This document shows, piece after piece, positions 16,868-25,801 of a stretch of 64,000 bases of DNA (the first letter of the stretch is position 1; each line of letters begins with the position of its first letter). The position numbers were made by a program, and so were the translations under genes. The notes under the pieces are model-generated. The model was not told where the DNA came from, searched no databases, and saw only the letters and a program-made list of their open reading frames with translations. Source of the DNA: JAIBJN01 sp963811635 (lineage in GTDB: Bacteria > Actinomycetota > Thermoleophilia > Gaiellales > Gaiellaceae); assembly GCA_963811635.1 (NCBI GenBank), contig CAWESB010000012.1, forward strand, positions 1 to 64,000, written 5' to 3'.

Positions 16868-17560
16868 GTGCGGCTGAACGCGTACATCGCGCGGGCGGGC
16901 GTCTCCTCGCGCCGCGGGGCGGAGGAGCTGATCCGGGCCGGCCGCGTGCGTGTCAACGGGGAGGTGGCGGGCCTCGCCACCTTCGTCGAGGCCTCCGACC
17001 GCGTCGAGCTCGACGGGCGGCCGCTCGCCCCCGAGCCGCTCGCGTACGTGCTCCTGCACAAGCCGGCCGGCGTGGTCACGACGGCCCGGGACCCGCACGG
17101 CCGCCCCACGGTCGTCGACCTCGTCGGGCACGAACGCCGCGTCGTCCCCGTCGGCCGCCTCGACGCCGACACGACCGGTGCGCTGCTGCTCACGAACGAC
17201 GGGCCGCTCGCGCACCGACTCGCCCACCCGCGCTACGAGGTGGACAAGGTCTACGAGGCGGAGGTCGAGGGACAGCCCGACGACGAGGCCGTCCGCCGTC
17301 TCGGCGAGGGCGTCGAGCTCGACGACGGCCCGACCGCGCCGGCGGCGGTGCGCCGGCTCGGGCCTTCCACCCTCGAGCTCGTCCTCCACGAGGGCCGCAA
17401 GCACCAGGTGAAGCGGATGTGCGAGGCCGTCGGCCACCCCGTCACGCGCCTGCACCGCCGCGGGTACGCGGGTCTGACTCTCGAGGGGGTACCGCCAGGG
17501 TCCTGGCGCGAGCTTTCTCCCCAGGAGGTCGAGGCACTCCGCGCGCTCACCGCCCGCTAG
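16868..17560 (+). CDS. rluB: pseudouridine synthase, RluB/RsuA family
   Basis: Isomerises a uridine in ribosomal RNA. The 230 residues comprise an S4 RNA-binding domain (LNAYIARAGVSSRRGAEELI, GRVRVNGEV) and a pseudouridine synthase domain with the catalytic Asp in VGRLDADTTGALLLTNDG and the later HEGRKHQVKRMCEAVGHPV motif. GTG 16868 sits at the family start, 6 nt after a -10-like hexamer. Its position after scpB is typical of Gram-positive chromosomes. It converges on the RDD gene with a shared CTAG stop. Confidence 0.92.
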   Translation: MRLNAYIARAGVSSRRGAEELIRAGRVRVNGEVAGLATFVEASDRVELDGRPLAPEPLAYVLLHKPAGVVTTARDPHGRPTVVDLVGHERRVVPVGRLDADTTGALLLTNDGPLAHRLAHPRYEVDKVYEAEVEGQPDDEAVRRLGEGVELDDGPTAPAAVRRLGPSTLELVLHEGRKHQVKRMCEAVGHPVTRLHRRGYAGLTLEGVPPGSWRELSPQEVEALRALTAR

Positions 17561-18177
17561 CGGGTCGGATCGGCCCAGGGTGAGGGCCGCGCCTTCGTGT
17601 AGACGAACTCCTCCACGAAGACGAGGCCGAAGAGGCGGTCGAAGACCGAGCGCCGGCGCGGGTCGAGGAGCAGCCAGGCTTTGGCCGCGACGCCGATCGC
17701 AGCGATCACGAACGAGGTCGCGACGAGCGCGCGCTCGTACGAATTCAGCGGGTCGTCGGTGGAGCGCCCGGACCACGCGAAATAGACGTTCAGGATCGCG
17801 AGCGCGAGCAGGCAGGCGATGATCGCCCGCGGAACCGTCCGACTCCAGCTCGGAGGCCGGCCGGTCGCGTCCACGACGAGCTCGAAGTCGAGCGCCCGCG
17901 TGCCGAGCGTCGAGCCGGTCGTCCAGTAATAGGCGAAGTAGGAAGCGATCGAGGCCGCCACGATCAGCTGCGACAGGACGATCAGCGCGATGCCGAGCGG
18001 CGTTCCGACGCCACCGACGTCCAGGCTGGTATAGCCGACCCCCTGGACGATCCCCGCGACGATCGAGGCGATGAGAAACACGACCCAGCAGAGCAGCCAG
18101 TCGATGCCCCCCGCGGCGAGGCGGCGTCGGATGCCCGGGTAGGTGGCCGAATAGGAGCCGTCCGGCGCGACGTACAC
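17557..18177 (-). CDS. RDD-family membrane protein
   Basis: A 206-residue membrane protein. The N-terminal YPGIRRRLAAGGIDWLLCWVVFLIA segment carries the Arg and Asp pattern of the RDD domain. Three to four further hydrophobic stretches follow (IALIVLSQLIVAASIASYFAYY; IIACLLALAILNVYF; VIAAIGVAAKAWLL). RDD proteins are of uncertain, possibly transport, function. It lies 4 bp after trpS on the same strand, so it may be cotranscribed. Confidence 0.85.
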   Translation of the reverse strand: MYVAPDGSYSATYPGIRRRLAAGGIDWLLCWVVFLIASIVAGIVQGVGYTSLDVGGVGTPLGIALIVLSQLIVAASIASYFAYYWTTGSTLGTRALDFELVVDATGRPPSWSRTVPRAIIACLLALAILNVYFAWSGRSTDDPLNSYERALVATSFVIAAIGVAAKAWLLLDPRRRSVFDRLFGLVFVEEFVYTKARPSPWADPTR

Positions 18178-18181
18178 GGGC

Positions 18182-19162
18182 TCAGGGCGGGACGAAGCCG
18201 ACGCGCTCGTGTACGCGCGCGAGCGTCGTCGCGGCGATGGCGTGCGCCTTGTCGGCGCCCTTCGCCAGGATCGCGCGCAGCTCGCCGGGGTCGCCGCGGA
18301 GCTCGGCGTAGCGCAGCCGAATCGGGTCGAGCAGCTGGACGATCGCCTCGGCCACCTCCTGCTTGAACTTCCCGTACCCGGCGCCGTCGTAGCGGGACTC
18401 GATCGCCTCGGGAGGCAAGCCCGTCGCCACCGCCATGATCTCGATCAGATTGGTGACGCCAGGCTTGTCCTCGGCGCGCACGACGTCGCGCCCCGAGTCG
18501 GTCACGGCCGAGCGGACCTTGCGGCGGATCACGTCGGGCGAGTCGAGCACCTTGACGAGGCCGAGGTCCGAGGAGAGCGACGTCGACATGCGGCTCTCCG
18601 GATCCTGCAGATCCATGATCTTCGCCCCGATCTCGCCGTAGGTGCCCTCGGGGACGACGAACGTCTCGCCGAAGCGCTGGTTGAACCGCTGGGCGATGTC
18701 GCGGGCGAGCTCGAGGTGCTGCCGCTGGTCCTCGCCGACGGGGACGAGGTCGGCGTCGTAGAGGAGGATGTCCGCCGCCTGGAGCACCGGGTAGGTCATC
18801 AGGCCGACCGAGAAGCTCTCCTGCGCCGCCGACTTCTCGCGGAACTGGGGCATCCGCCGCAGCTCTCCGAACGGCGCCATGCACTCGAGCACCCAGGAGA
18901 GGCGGGGGTGCTCCGGGACGTGGCTCTGCAGGAAGAGCGTGCAGACGTCCGGGTCGAGCCCGCAGGCGATCAGCAGCGCCGCGAGGTCGAGCGTCGACTC
19001 CCGCAACTCGTCCGGCTCCTGGGGGGAGGTGATCGCGTGCAGGTCGACGATCGGGTGGAACGCGTCCACCTCGTGCTGCTGCTCGACCCAGCGGCGGATC
19101 GCGCCCACGTAGTTGCCGAGGTGCTTCGCGCCCGTCGGCTGGATTCCGGAGAGAACGCGCAC
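18182..19162 (-). CDS. trpS: tryptophanyl-tRNA synthetase
   Basis: Charges tRNA-Trp. It is a 326-residue class Ic synthetase with the HIGH-equivalent GAKHLGNY at 12-19 and a KMSKS-equivalent RMSTS, a variant I recall from some actinobacterial TrpRS. Other family segments include YPVLQAADILLY, VPVGEDQRQHLELARDIA and AVTDSGRDVVR. Start GTG 19162 is preceded by CATAAT and 9 nt on the minus strand; an in-frame GTG eight codons earlier is possible. It is divergent from class II DAHP synthase, so both neighbours serve aromatic amino acid use. Confidence 0.95.
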   Translation of the reverse strand: MRVLSGIQPTGAKHLGNYVGAIRRWVEQQHEVDAFHPIVDLHAITSPQEPDELRESTLDLAALLIACGLDPDVCTLFLQSHVPEHPRLSWVLECMAPFGELRRMPQFREKSAAQESFSVGLMTYPVLQAADILLYDADLVPVGEDQRQHLELARDIAQRFNQRFGETFVVPEGTYGEIGAKIMDLQDPESRMSTSLSSDLGLVKVLDSPDVIRRKVRSAVTDSGRDVVRAEDKPGVTNLIEIMAVATGLPPEAIESRYDGAGYGKFKQEVAEAIVQLLDPIRLRYAELRGDPGELRAILAKGADKAHAIAATTLARVHERVGFVPP

Positions 19163-19171
19163 GTCCGCCCG

Positions 19172-19177
19172 ATTATG
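19172..19177 (-). promoter_or_regulatory. -10 element of trpS
   Basis: CATAAT on the minus strand, 9 nt before GTG 19162. Confidence 0.45.
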
Positions 19178-19236
19178 GCTCACCGCCGAGGAGACTCGGC
19201 GAGTCGAGGCGGTGTCGCGACGTCGCCGATCCTCCT

Positions 19237-19242
19237 TAGACT
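19237..19242 (+). promoter_or_regulatory. -10 element of DAHP synthase gene
   Basis: TAGACT followed by 8 nt and ATG 19251. Confidence 0.5.
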
Positions 19243-19250
19243 GAAAGCCG

Positions 19251-20621
19251 ATGGCAGTCACCAAGCCCGCCTGGACGCCCTCCTCGTGGCGCACCTTCCC
19301 GGCCCTCCACCAGCCCGAGTGGCCGAGCGAGGAGCGCGCCGAGGCCGCCCGCGCGCGGCTCGCGATCGTGCCGCCGCTCGTCTTCGCCGGAGAGGCGCGC
19401 CAGCTGAAGGCCTCGCTCGCGCTCGCCGCCGAGGGTCGCGCGTTCCTGCTCCAGGCCGGCGAGTGCGCGGAGTCGTTCAACGACCTATCCGCGGTGCACA
19501 TCCGCGAGAAGCTGAAGATCATGCTGCAGATGGCGGCCGTGCTCACGTACGGCGCCACGCTCCCGGTCGTCAAGGTCGGGCGCTTCGCGGGCCAGCTCGC
19601 GAAGGCGCGCACCTCGGCGACGGAGGAGGTCGAGGGGGTCGAGATCCCCTCCTTCCGCGGGCACATGATCCACGACGACGCGCCCACGCCGGAGGCCCGG
19701 ATCCCCGACCCCGACCGGATGGTGCAGGCCTACCACCACGCGACCGCGACGCTCAACCTCCTGCGCGCCTTCACGAAGGGCGGTTTCGCCGACCTCATGC
19801 GCGTGCACGAGTGGAACCAGGAGTTCGTCGCCTCCTCGCCCGAGGGCCGCCGCTACGAGCAGTTCGCCTCCGAGATCGAGCGCGCGCTGCGCTTCATGGC
19901 CGCGTGCGGCATCGACCTCTCGGCGGAGTCGCAGCTGCACCAGGTGGACGTCTGGACGAGCCACGAGGGCCTCGTGCTCGACTACGAGGAGGCGCTCACC
20001 CGCCGCGACTCGACGACGGGCGACTGGTACGACTGCTCCGCGCACATGCTCTGGATCGGGGAGCGGACGCGCCAGCCCGACGGGGCGCACGTCGAGTTCT
20101 TCTCCGGCGTTCGGAATCCGCTCGGGCTCAAGGTCGGGCCGACTGCGACGCCCGACGAGATCCTCGAGCTCTGCGAGCGCCTCAACCCGGCGCGCGAGCC
20201 CGGGCGCCTGACGCTGATCGCACGGATGGGCGCCGACAAGGTCTACGACCTGCTGCCGCCGATCCTCCGGGCCGTGCGCGAGTCGGGCCAGCCCGTGCTC
20301 TGGGCCTCCGACCCGATGCACGCGAACGTCTTCAAGACCGAGTCCGGCATCAAGACGCGCCGCTTCGACGCGATCATGGCCGAGATCGAGGGCTTCTTCG
20401 CGGCGTGCCGCAAGGAGCGCGTCTGGCCGGGCGGCATCCACCTCGAGTTCACGGGCGAGGACGTCACCGAGTGCCTCGGCGGCTCCGAGGCCGTGCTCGA
20501 GGATCAGCTGAACGTCCGCTACATGACGCTCTGCGACCCTCGGCTCAACGCGCGCCAGTCGCTCGACCTCGCCTTCAGGCTCGCGGAGCTCCAGCGCGTG
20601 CGCGACCCAGGGCACGAGTAG
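19251..20621 (+). CDS. aroG: 3-deoxy-7-phosphoheptulonate synthase, class II
   Basis: First enzyme of the shikimate pathway, condensing phosphoenolpyruvate with erythrose 4-phosphate. The 456 residues match the class II (plant/mycobacterial) type: LLQAGECAESF near residue 66, VVKVGRFAGQLAKAR, SHEGLVLDYEEALTR, FSGVRNPLGLKVGP, SDPMHANVFKTESGIKTR and HLEFTGEDVTECLGG. It is the first gene of an aroG-tyrA-aroA-cmk-plsC run with overlaps of one base. Feedback control by aromatic amino acids is usual in this class but not visible here. Confidence 0.95.
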   Translation: MAVTKPAWTPSSWRTFPALHQPEWPSEERAEAARARLAIVPPLVFAGEARQLKASLALAAEGRAFLLQAGECAESFNDLSAVHIREKLKIMLQMAAVLTYGATLPVVKVGRFAGQLAKARTSATEEVEGVEIPSFRGHMIHDDAPTPEARIPDPDRMVQAYHHATATLNLLRAFTKGGFADLMRVHEWNQEFVASSPEGRRYEQFASEIERALRFMAACGIDLSAESQLHQVDVWTSHEGLVLDYEEALTRRDSTTGDWYDCSAHMLWIGERTRQPDGAHVEFFSGVRNPLGLKVGPTATPDEILELCERLNPAREPGRLTLIARMGADKVYDLLPPILRAVRESGQPVLWASDPMHANVFKTESGIKTRRFDAIMAEIEGFFAACRKERVWPGGIHLEFTGEDVTECLGGSEAVLEDQLNVRYMTLCDPRLNARQSLDLAFRLAELQRVRDPGHE

Positions 20622-21721
20622 TGGCCCTCCAGAAGCTCGCCATCGTCGGCACCGGGCTGATCGGCGCCTCGGTCGGCATGGCTGCCCGGCGCGCCGGCGT
20701 CGAGCACGTGGCGGGCTACGACGCCGACCCGGAGTTCCTGGCCGTCGCCGCCGAGCGCGGCGCGCTGGACGAGCCGGTCGGCAGTCTCGTCGCCGCCGTG
20801 GAAGAGGCCGACCTCGTCGTCGTCGCGACGCCGGTCGCCACCCTGCGTGAGCGCATCGGCGACGCGCTGGACGCGGCCGGCTCCACGGCCACCGTCACGG
20901 ACGTCGGCTCGACGAAGTCCGCGCTCTGCGCGGCCGTCCCCGACCGCGTCCGCTTCATCGGCGGCCACCCCGTCTGCGGCTCCGAGGCCCGCGGGCCCTC
21001 GAACGGGAGCGAGCAGCTCTTCCAGGGCGCGACGTGGTTCCTGACGCCGGTGGCGGAGACCGACCCCGAGCGCTACCGGCTCCTGCACGGCTTCGTGGCT
21101 TCGCTCGGCGCCGTCCCCATCGCCATCGACCCGGCCGCGCACGACCGGTTGATGGCGCTCACGAGCCACCTGCCGCACGCGCTCGCGAACGTCGTCTTGA
21201 ACCACGCCGGCTCGGTGCGCGTCGACGGCCACGAGCCGCTGGCGTCCTCGGGCGGCTCCATGCGCGACATGACCCGCGTGGCCGGTGCCAATCCGCGGAT
21301 CTGGATCGACATCTTCCTGGACAACGCCGAGGAGCTGCGGGTGTCGCTCGCCGAGCATCGCAGGCGCGTCGAGGAGCTCGAGCGCGCGCTGGAGACCCGC
21401 GACGCCGGCTGGCTCGCGCGCTGGATCGGCGAGGCCGGAGGCAACCGGCGCCGACTCCTGGCGGAGGCCTACGAGGATCCGGGCACGATCCAGCGGGTGC
21501 GTGTGCACGTCCCCGACCGGCCGGGCGTCCTCTCGGGGATCACGCAGGCGCTCGGCGCGGAGAAGATCAACATCGAGGACTTCGAGCTCGACCACCTCTC
21601 GCCGGAGCGCGGCGGCACGCTGAACGTCCTCGTCGCCGGCGAGGAGGCCGCGCGCCGCGCCGCCGACCTGCTCGAGGCGCAGGGCTACTCGGTCATCATC
21701 TCTCCCGCCTTCGAAGACTGA
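20621..21721 (+). CDS. tyrA: prephenate dehydrogenase with C-terminal ACT domain
   Basis: Oxidatively decarboxylates prephenate to 4-hydroxyphenylpyruvate in tyrosine synthesis. The 366 residues start with an NAD-binding GTGLIGASVG near residue 9. The catalytic region has FIGGHPVCGSEARGP and LTSHLPHALANVVL, and the last about 75 residues (RVRVHVPDRPGVLSGITQAL) form an ACT domain expected to sense tyrosine. GTG 20621 overlaps the aroG stop by one base (TAGTG). Cyclohexadienyl (arogenate) specificity cannot be excluded. Confidence 0.93.
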   Translation: MALQKLAIVGTGLIGASVGMAARRAGVEHVAGYDADPEFLAVAAERGALDEPVGSLVAAVEEADLVVVATPVATLRERIGDALDAAGSTATVTDVGSTKSALCAAVPDRVRFIGGHPVCGSEARGPSNGSEQLFQGATWFLTPVAETDPERYRLLHGFVASLGAVPIAIDPAAHDRLMALTSHLPHALANVVLNHAGSVRVDGHEPLASSGGSMRDMTRVAGANPRIWIDIFLDNAEELRVSLAEHRRRVEELERALETRDAGWLARWIGEAGGNRRRLLAEAYEDPGTIQRVRVHVPDRPGVLSGITQALGAEKINIEDFELDHLSPERGGTLNVLVAGEEAARRAADLLEAQGYSVIISPAFED

Positions 21722-23006
21722 TGCGAGTCGAGCCGGCCTCTGCGCTTCGAGGCGACATCGCGGTCCCCGGAGACAAGTCGATCTCGCACCGCGCGCTCCT
21801 CCTGGGGGCGATCGCCGACGGCGAAAGCGAGATCGACGGCTTCGGCGCCTCCAAGGACACGCTCTCGACCGCGGCCGCAGTAGGGGCGCTCGGGGCAGGG
21901 GTGGAGGTGGAGGGCGAGCGAGTGCGCGTCGAAGGCGCCGGCCTGCGCGGTCTCAGGGAGCCCGCCGGCCCGCTCGACTGCGGGAACGCGGGCACGCTGA
22001 TGCGGCTCGCCCCGGGAATCCTCGCCGGCCAGGAGGGGCGGTTCGAGCTCGTCGGCGACGAGTCCCTGAGCTCCCGTCCGATGGAGCGGATCGCCGAGCC
22101 GTTGCGGGCGATGGGGGCCGGCGTCGTGACGACGGAGGGCCATGCGCCGGTGCTCGTCGAGGGCGGCCCGCTCTCCGCCTGTGCGCTGGGAGCTGCCGGT
22201 CGCGAGCGCGCAGGTGAAGTCGTGTGTCCTTCTCGCCGGGCTCTATGCGACCGGCGGGCCGACCACGGCGGTCGAGCCGCACCCGAGCCGCGACCACACC
22301 GAGCGGATGCTCGAGGCGATGGGCGCCAAGGTGCGGCGGAAGGGCGCCGAGGCCGCCGTCTCGCCGGCCGAGCGACTGGCGCCGCTGCGGATGACGATCC
22401 CGGGGGACATCTCCTCCGCGGCGCCGTTCATCGTCGCCGCGACGCTGCTGGCGGGCTCGAAGCTGCGGCTCCACGGGGTCGGGCTCAACCCGACCCGGAC
22501 CGGCCTCCTCGCCGTGCTCGAGCGCATGGGCGCCCGCATCGCGGTCTTCAACCGCCGCGTCACCGGAGGGGAGCCCGTGGGCGACCTCGAGGTCGAGGCC
22601 GCCGAGCTGACCGCCACGTCGATCGGCGCCGAGGAGGTGCCGTCGCTCGTCGACGAGCTGCCGCTCTTCGCCCTGGCGGCCGGGCATGGCGCGCGGAGAA
22701 AGCGTCGTCACGGGCGCACAGGAGCTGCGCGTGAAGGAATCGGACCGTGTCGAAAGCGTGAAAGATGCGCTCCGGCCACTGGGCGTGCACATCGAAACGC
22801 GTCATGATGGCTTCCGGGTTCGTGGGGTCCCCTCCCGCCCTCGGGGTGGGGGCGTGGTGGACGCCCGCGGCGACCATAGGATCGCCATGCTGGGAGCCGT
22901 CGCCGGGCTCGTCTCGCGCGAGGGTGTCGAGCTCGAGGGGGCCGAGAGCGTCGCTGTAAGCTTCCCCGACTTCTTTGCCATGGTCGACTCGCTTGCCCTT
23001 CGTTGA
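21721..23006 (+). CDS. aroA: EPSP synthase, 3-phosphoshikimate 1-carboxyvinyltransferase (two frameshifts)
   Basis: Sixth step of the shikimate pathway. Three consecutive pieces lie in successive frames. ATG 21721 to about 22178 has VPGDKSISHRALLLGA and CGNAGTLMRLAPG. The next piece, to about 22683, has ELPVASAQVKSCVLLAGL, SRDHTERMLEAMGA and PSLVDELPLFALAAG. The last, to TGA 23006, has ARGESVV, ELRVKESDR and ARGDHRIAM. Each junction needs one base removed, near 22173-22184 and 22683-22686. The joined product of about 428 residues is complete with all substrate-binding motifs, so indel errors are more likely than a pseudogene. ATG overlaps the tyrA stop. Confidence 0.88.
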
Positions 23007-23022
23007 GCCTCCGGGAGCACCC

Positions 23023-23652
23023 GTGATCGTCGCCATCGACGGCCCCGCCGGGTCCGGCAAGAGCACCGTCGCGCGCGGCCTCGCCGAGCGGCTGGGCTTC
23101 CGCTACCTGGACACCGGCGCCATGTACCGCGCGCTCACGTGGCTCGCGCTCGAGGACGGGGTCGACCTCGACGACGGCCCCGCGCTCGAAGCGCTGGCCG
23201 TCGCCAACCCCGTCGCCTTCGAGGGCGACCGCGTGCTCGTGCGCGGGAAGGACCTCACCGCGGCGATCCGCGCGCCGCGCATCGACCGCATCGTCTCGAC
23301 GGTCGCGCGCCATCCCGAGGTGCGGAGGATCATGCGCGAGCGCCAGCGCGAGCTCGCCGAGGTGGGCGACGCCGTCATCGAGGGGCGCGACATCGGCACG
23401 GTCGTCTGTCCCGACGCGGAGGTGAAGGTCTACCTCGTCGCCGATCCGACGGAGCGGGCGCGCCGCCGGCAGGCCGACCATCCGGACATCGGGGCCGAGG
23501 CCCTCGCGACCGACCTGCGCCTGCGAGACGAGCGCGACGCCGCCCAGATGCAGGCGGCGCCCGACGCCGAGCAGATCGACACGACGGCCCTGACGATCGA
23601 CGAGGTGCTCGACCGGATCGAGCAACTGGTGGAGATGAGGGCGAGCGCGTGA
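23023..23652 (+). CDS. cmk: cytidylate kinase
   Basis: Phosphorylates CMP and dCMP. The 209 residues begin VIVAIDGPAGSGKSTVARGLA, the P-loop of the family, followed by YLDTGAMYRALT near residue 27, the CMP-binding sequence IEGRDIGTVVCPDA and RRRQAD in the lid. GTG 23023 is chosen because the family starts at this P-loop strand. It lies 16 bp after aroA and overlaps plsC by GTGA, so it is in the same operon. Confidence 0.95.
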   Translation: MIVAIDGPAGSGKSTVARGLAERLGFRYLDTGAMYRALTWLALEDGVDLDDGPALEALAVANPVAFEGDRVLVRGKDLTAAIRAPRIDRIVSTVARHPEVRRIMRERQRELAEVGDAVIEGRDIGTVVCPDAEVKVYLVADPTERARRRQADHPDIGAEALATDLRLRDERDAAQMQAAPDAEQIDTTALTIDEVLDRIEQLVEMRASA

Positions 23653-24326
23653 AGAAGGTCGACCTCGTCTACTGGCCCGTCGGCAAGGGCTTCCTCGGCA
23701 GCCTGACGCGCGGCGCCGTCTCGATCCGCACGTACGGCAAGGAGCGCGTCCCGCGCGAGGGCGGCGGCGTCCTCGCCGTCAACCACCTCGCGTTCATCGA
23801 CGTCCCGGTGATCGGCACGGTCTGCCCGCGCAGGCTCGTGTTCGTCGCGAAGGCGGAGCTGTTCGACTACCCCGGGCTCGGCCAGCTGATCCGCGCCCAC
23901 GGCACCCTGGCGGTGCGGCGCGGGGAGTCGGACCGCGACGCGCTTCGCCGCATGCGCCAGACGGTGCGGGAGAACGACCTGCTCGGGCTCTTCGTCGAGG
24001 GGACCCGGCAGACGAGCGGCGTCCCCGGGGAGGCCAAGCCCGGCGCGGCCATGATCGCGATCTCGGAGGGAGTCCCGGTGATCCCCGCCGCGATCCACGG
24101 CTCGCAGTTCTGGAAGTTCGGCAGCCGCGGTCCGATCTCCGTTGCCTTCGGTGAGCCGATGCGCTTCCCCGAGCACCCGCGGAACTCGAAGGGCTACGCC
24201 GCCGCCACCAAGGAGATCCAGACCGAGATCCACCGTCTCTGGAAGTGGCTGGTCGAGATGCACGAGCTCGGCCGCCCGCGGCGCGCGACGCCGCCGAGGC
24301 GCGCGAAAGTCCCTGCAAAGGCGTAG
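23649..24326 (+). CDS. plsC: 1-acyl-sn-glycerol-3-phosphate acyltransferase
   Basis: Makes phosphatidic acid from lysophosphatidic acid at the membrane. The 225 residues have the acyltransferase boxes: NHLAFIDV (HX4D) near residue 42, VEGTRQ near 117, and PGAAMIAISEGVPVIPAAI. The C-terminus is basic (RPRRATPPRRAKVPAKA), probably for membrane contact. GTG 23649 overlaps the cmk stop. Its TAG stop is the first three bases of the long hairpin R5. gpsA, plsX and acpP elsewhere in the window feed the same pathway. Confidence 0.9.
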   Translation: MKKVDLVYWPVGKGFLGSLTRGAVSIRTYGKERVPREGGGVLAVNHLAFIDVPVIGTVCPRRLVFVAKAELFDYPGLGQLIRAHGTLAVRRGESDRDALRRMRQTVRENDLLGLFVEGTRQTSGVPGEAKPGAAMIAISEGVPVIPAAIHGSQFWKFGSRGPISVAFGEPMRFPEHPRNSKGYAAATKEIQTEIHRLWKWLVEMHELGRPRRATPPRRAKVPAKA

Positions 24327-24490
24327 TGCCCCTCCAGGCAATACACGCCTACTTCTGCGCCGCGATCACACGGCGCCGGAACCCGCCCTCGCCCTTACCA
24401 AGGCTGCCGGCCTTGGCTTCGGTCGAGTGCGGATTCTGGCTTGGTGCTCGCAACGCAGAAGTGAGGCGGAATTACCAGGAGTGGCACTAG
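24324..24490. repeat. long nested intergenic hairpin R5 between plsC and der
   Basis: A 167-bp element. The left arm TAGTGCCCCTCCAGGCAAT (24324-24342) faces ATTACCAGGAGTGGCACTA (24471-24489) with four mismatches. CTTCTGCG (24352-24359) pairs with CGCAGAAG (24454-24461), CCGGAACCCGCCCTCG (24376-24391) pairs imperfectly with CGAGTGCGGATTCTGG (24424-24439), and CCAAGGC/GCCTTGG (24398-24416) caps it. The left end is the plsC stop codon. The right arm contains CAGGAG, a plausible ribosome binding site for der at ATG 24491. Sequence differs from R1-R3 but the architecture is alike. Confidence 0.7.
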
Positions 24491-25801
24491 ATGACTGAAG
24501 CGCCGCTTCTGGGCGCGGCGGCCGTCGTCGGCTTCCCCAACGTCGGGAAGTCGACGCTCGTCAACCGCCTGACGGCCACGCGCGAGGCCGTCGTCTTCGA
24601 GACCCCGGGCGTCACGCGCGACCGCAAGGACGTCGTCTGCGAGTGGGCCGGCAAGCGCTTCGTGCTCGTCGACACCGGCGGCGTGGACATCGCCGACGCT
24701 TCGCCGCTGATCCAGCAGGTCGCCGAGCAGGCCCGCCGTGCCGTCGAGGAGGCCGACCTCGTCGTCTTCGTGGTCGACGCGAAGGCGGGAGTCACGCCCG
24801 GGGACGAGGAGGTCGCCGACATCCTCCGCCGCTCCGGCAAGCCGGTGATCGTCGTCGCCAACAAGATCGACGACCCGTCCCGCGACGACGAGGCGCTCGA
24901 GTTCCACCGCCTCGGCCTGGGCGATCCGATCCCGATCTCGGCGCTGCACGGGACCGGCACGGGCGACCTTCTGGACGAGATCGTCGCGCGGCTTCCGGGC
25001 GCGGGGCCCGCCGAGGTCGGTGAGGACGCGATTCGGGTCGCCGTGCTCGGGCGCCCGAACGTCGGCAAGTCGAGCCTCGTCAACGCGCTCGTCGGCCAGA
25101 AGCGCGTGATCGTCTCCGACCAGCCGGGGACGACCCGCGACTCGATCGACACCGTGCTTCGCCGCGGCGACACCACATTCGTGCTCGTGGACACGGCCGG
25201 CCTCAGGCGCAAGCGCCGGCACCGGCAGGGGATCGAGTACTACTCGGAGCTGCGGGCGATCAAGGCCGCCGAGCGGGCCGACGTCGCGCTTGTTCTGGTC
25301 GACTCGTCCGAGGGCCTCGTCGACCAGGACCTCGCCGTTGCCGACGTGGCGCGCACGGCGGGCGACGCAACGCTCGTCGTCCTTTCGAAATGGGACGCTG
25401 CGGAGGTGGGGATCGAGGATGTGCGCCCGCGCATCGAAAGCCGCCTGCGCCAGCGCCCACCGCTCGCGGCCGTCTCGGCAACGACCGGCCGTGGCGTCGG
25501 CAAGCTCCTCGACCGCGTCGAGGAGCTGTTCGCCAAGCACACGGCTCGCGTGCCGACGGCCAGGCTGAACACGATCCTGCAGGAACTGCGCGAGGCCCGG
25601 CCCGGGCCCAGCAAGAACGGTCGGCGCCTGAACCTCCTCTACGGGACGCAGGTCTCGACGCGCCCGCCGCGCTTCCGCATCTTCGTCAACGACCCGGGCC
25701 TGCTCACGCGCGACTACGGCTACTGGGTGGAGAACCAGCTGCGCGCGCGGCTGCAGCTCGAGGGCGTGCCGGTGATCATCGACTTCGTCCGCCGGTCGTG
25801 A
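24491..25801 (+). CDS. der: ribosome-assembly GTPase Der (EngA)
   Basis: Two-GTPase-domain protein of 436 residues needed for 50S assembly. The first G domain has GFPNVGKST at 14-22, DTGGV and NKID. The second has GRPNVGKSS near 187, DTAGLRRK and SKWD. The C-terminal KH-like domain ends with FVNDPGLLTRDYGYWVENQLR. ATG 24491 directly follows R5, whose right arm carries a possible Shine-Dalgarno. The stop overlaps the acetyltransferase gene by GTGA. Confidence 0.96.
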   Translation: MTEAPLLGAAAVVGFPNVGKSTLVNRLTATREAVVFETPGVTRDRKDVVCEWAGKRFVLVDTGGVDIADASPLIQQVAEQARRAVEEADLVVFVVDAKAGVTPGDEEVADILRRSGKPVIVVANKIDDPSRDDEALEFHRLGLGDPIPISALHGTGTGDLLDEIVARLPGAGPAEVGEDAIRVAVLGRPNVGKSSLVNALVGQKRVIVSDQPGTTRDSIDTVLRRGDTTFVLVDTAGLRRKRRHRQGIEYYSELRAIKAAERADVALVLVDSSEGLVDQDLAVADVARTAGDATLVVLSKWDAAEVGIEDVRPRIESRLRQRPPLAAVSATTGRGVGKLLDRVEELFAKHTARVPTARLNTILQELREARPGPSKNGRRLNLLYGTQVSTRPPRFRIFVNDPGLLTRDYGYWVENQLRARLQLEGVPVIIDFVRRS

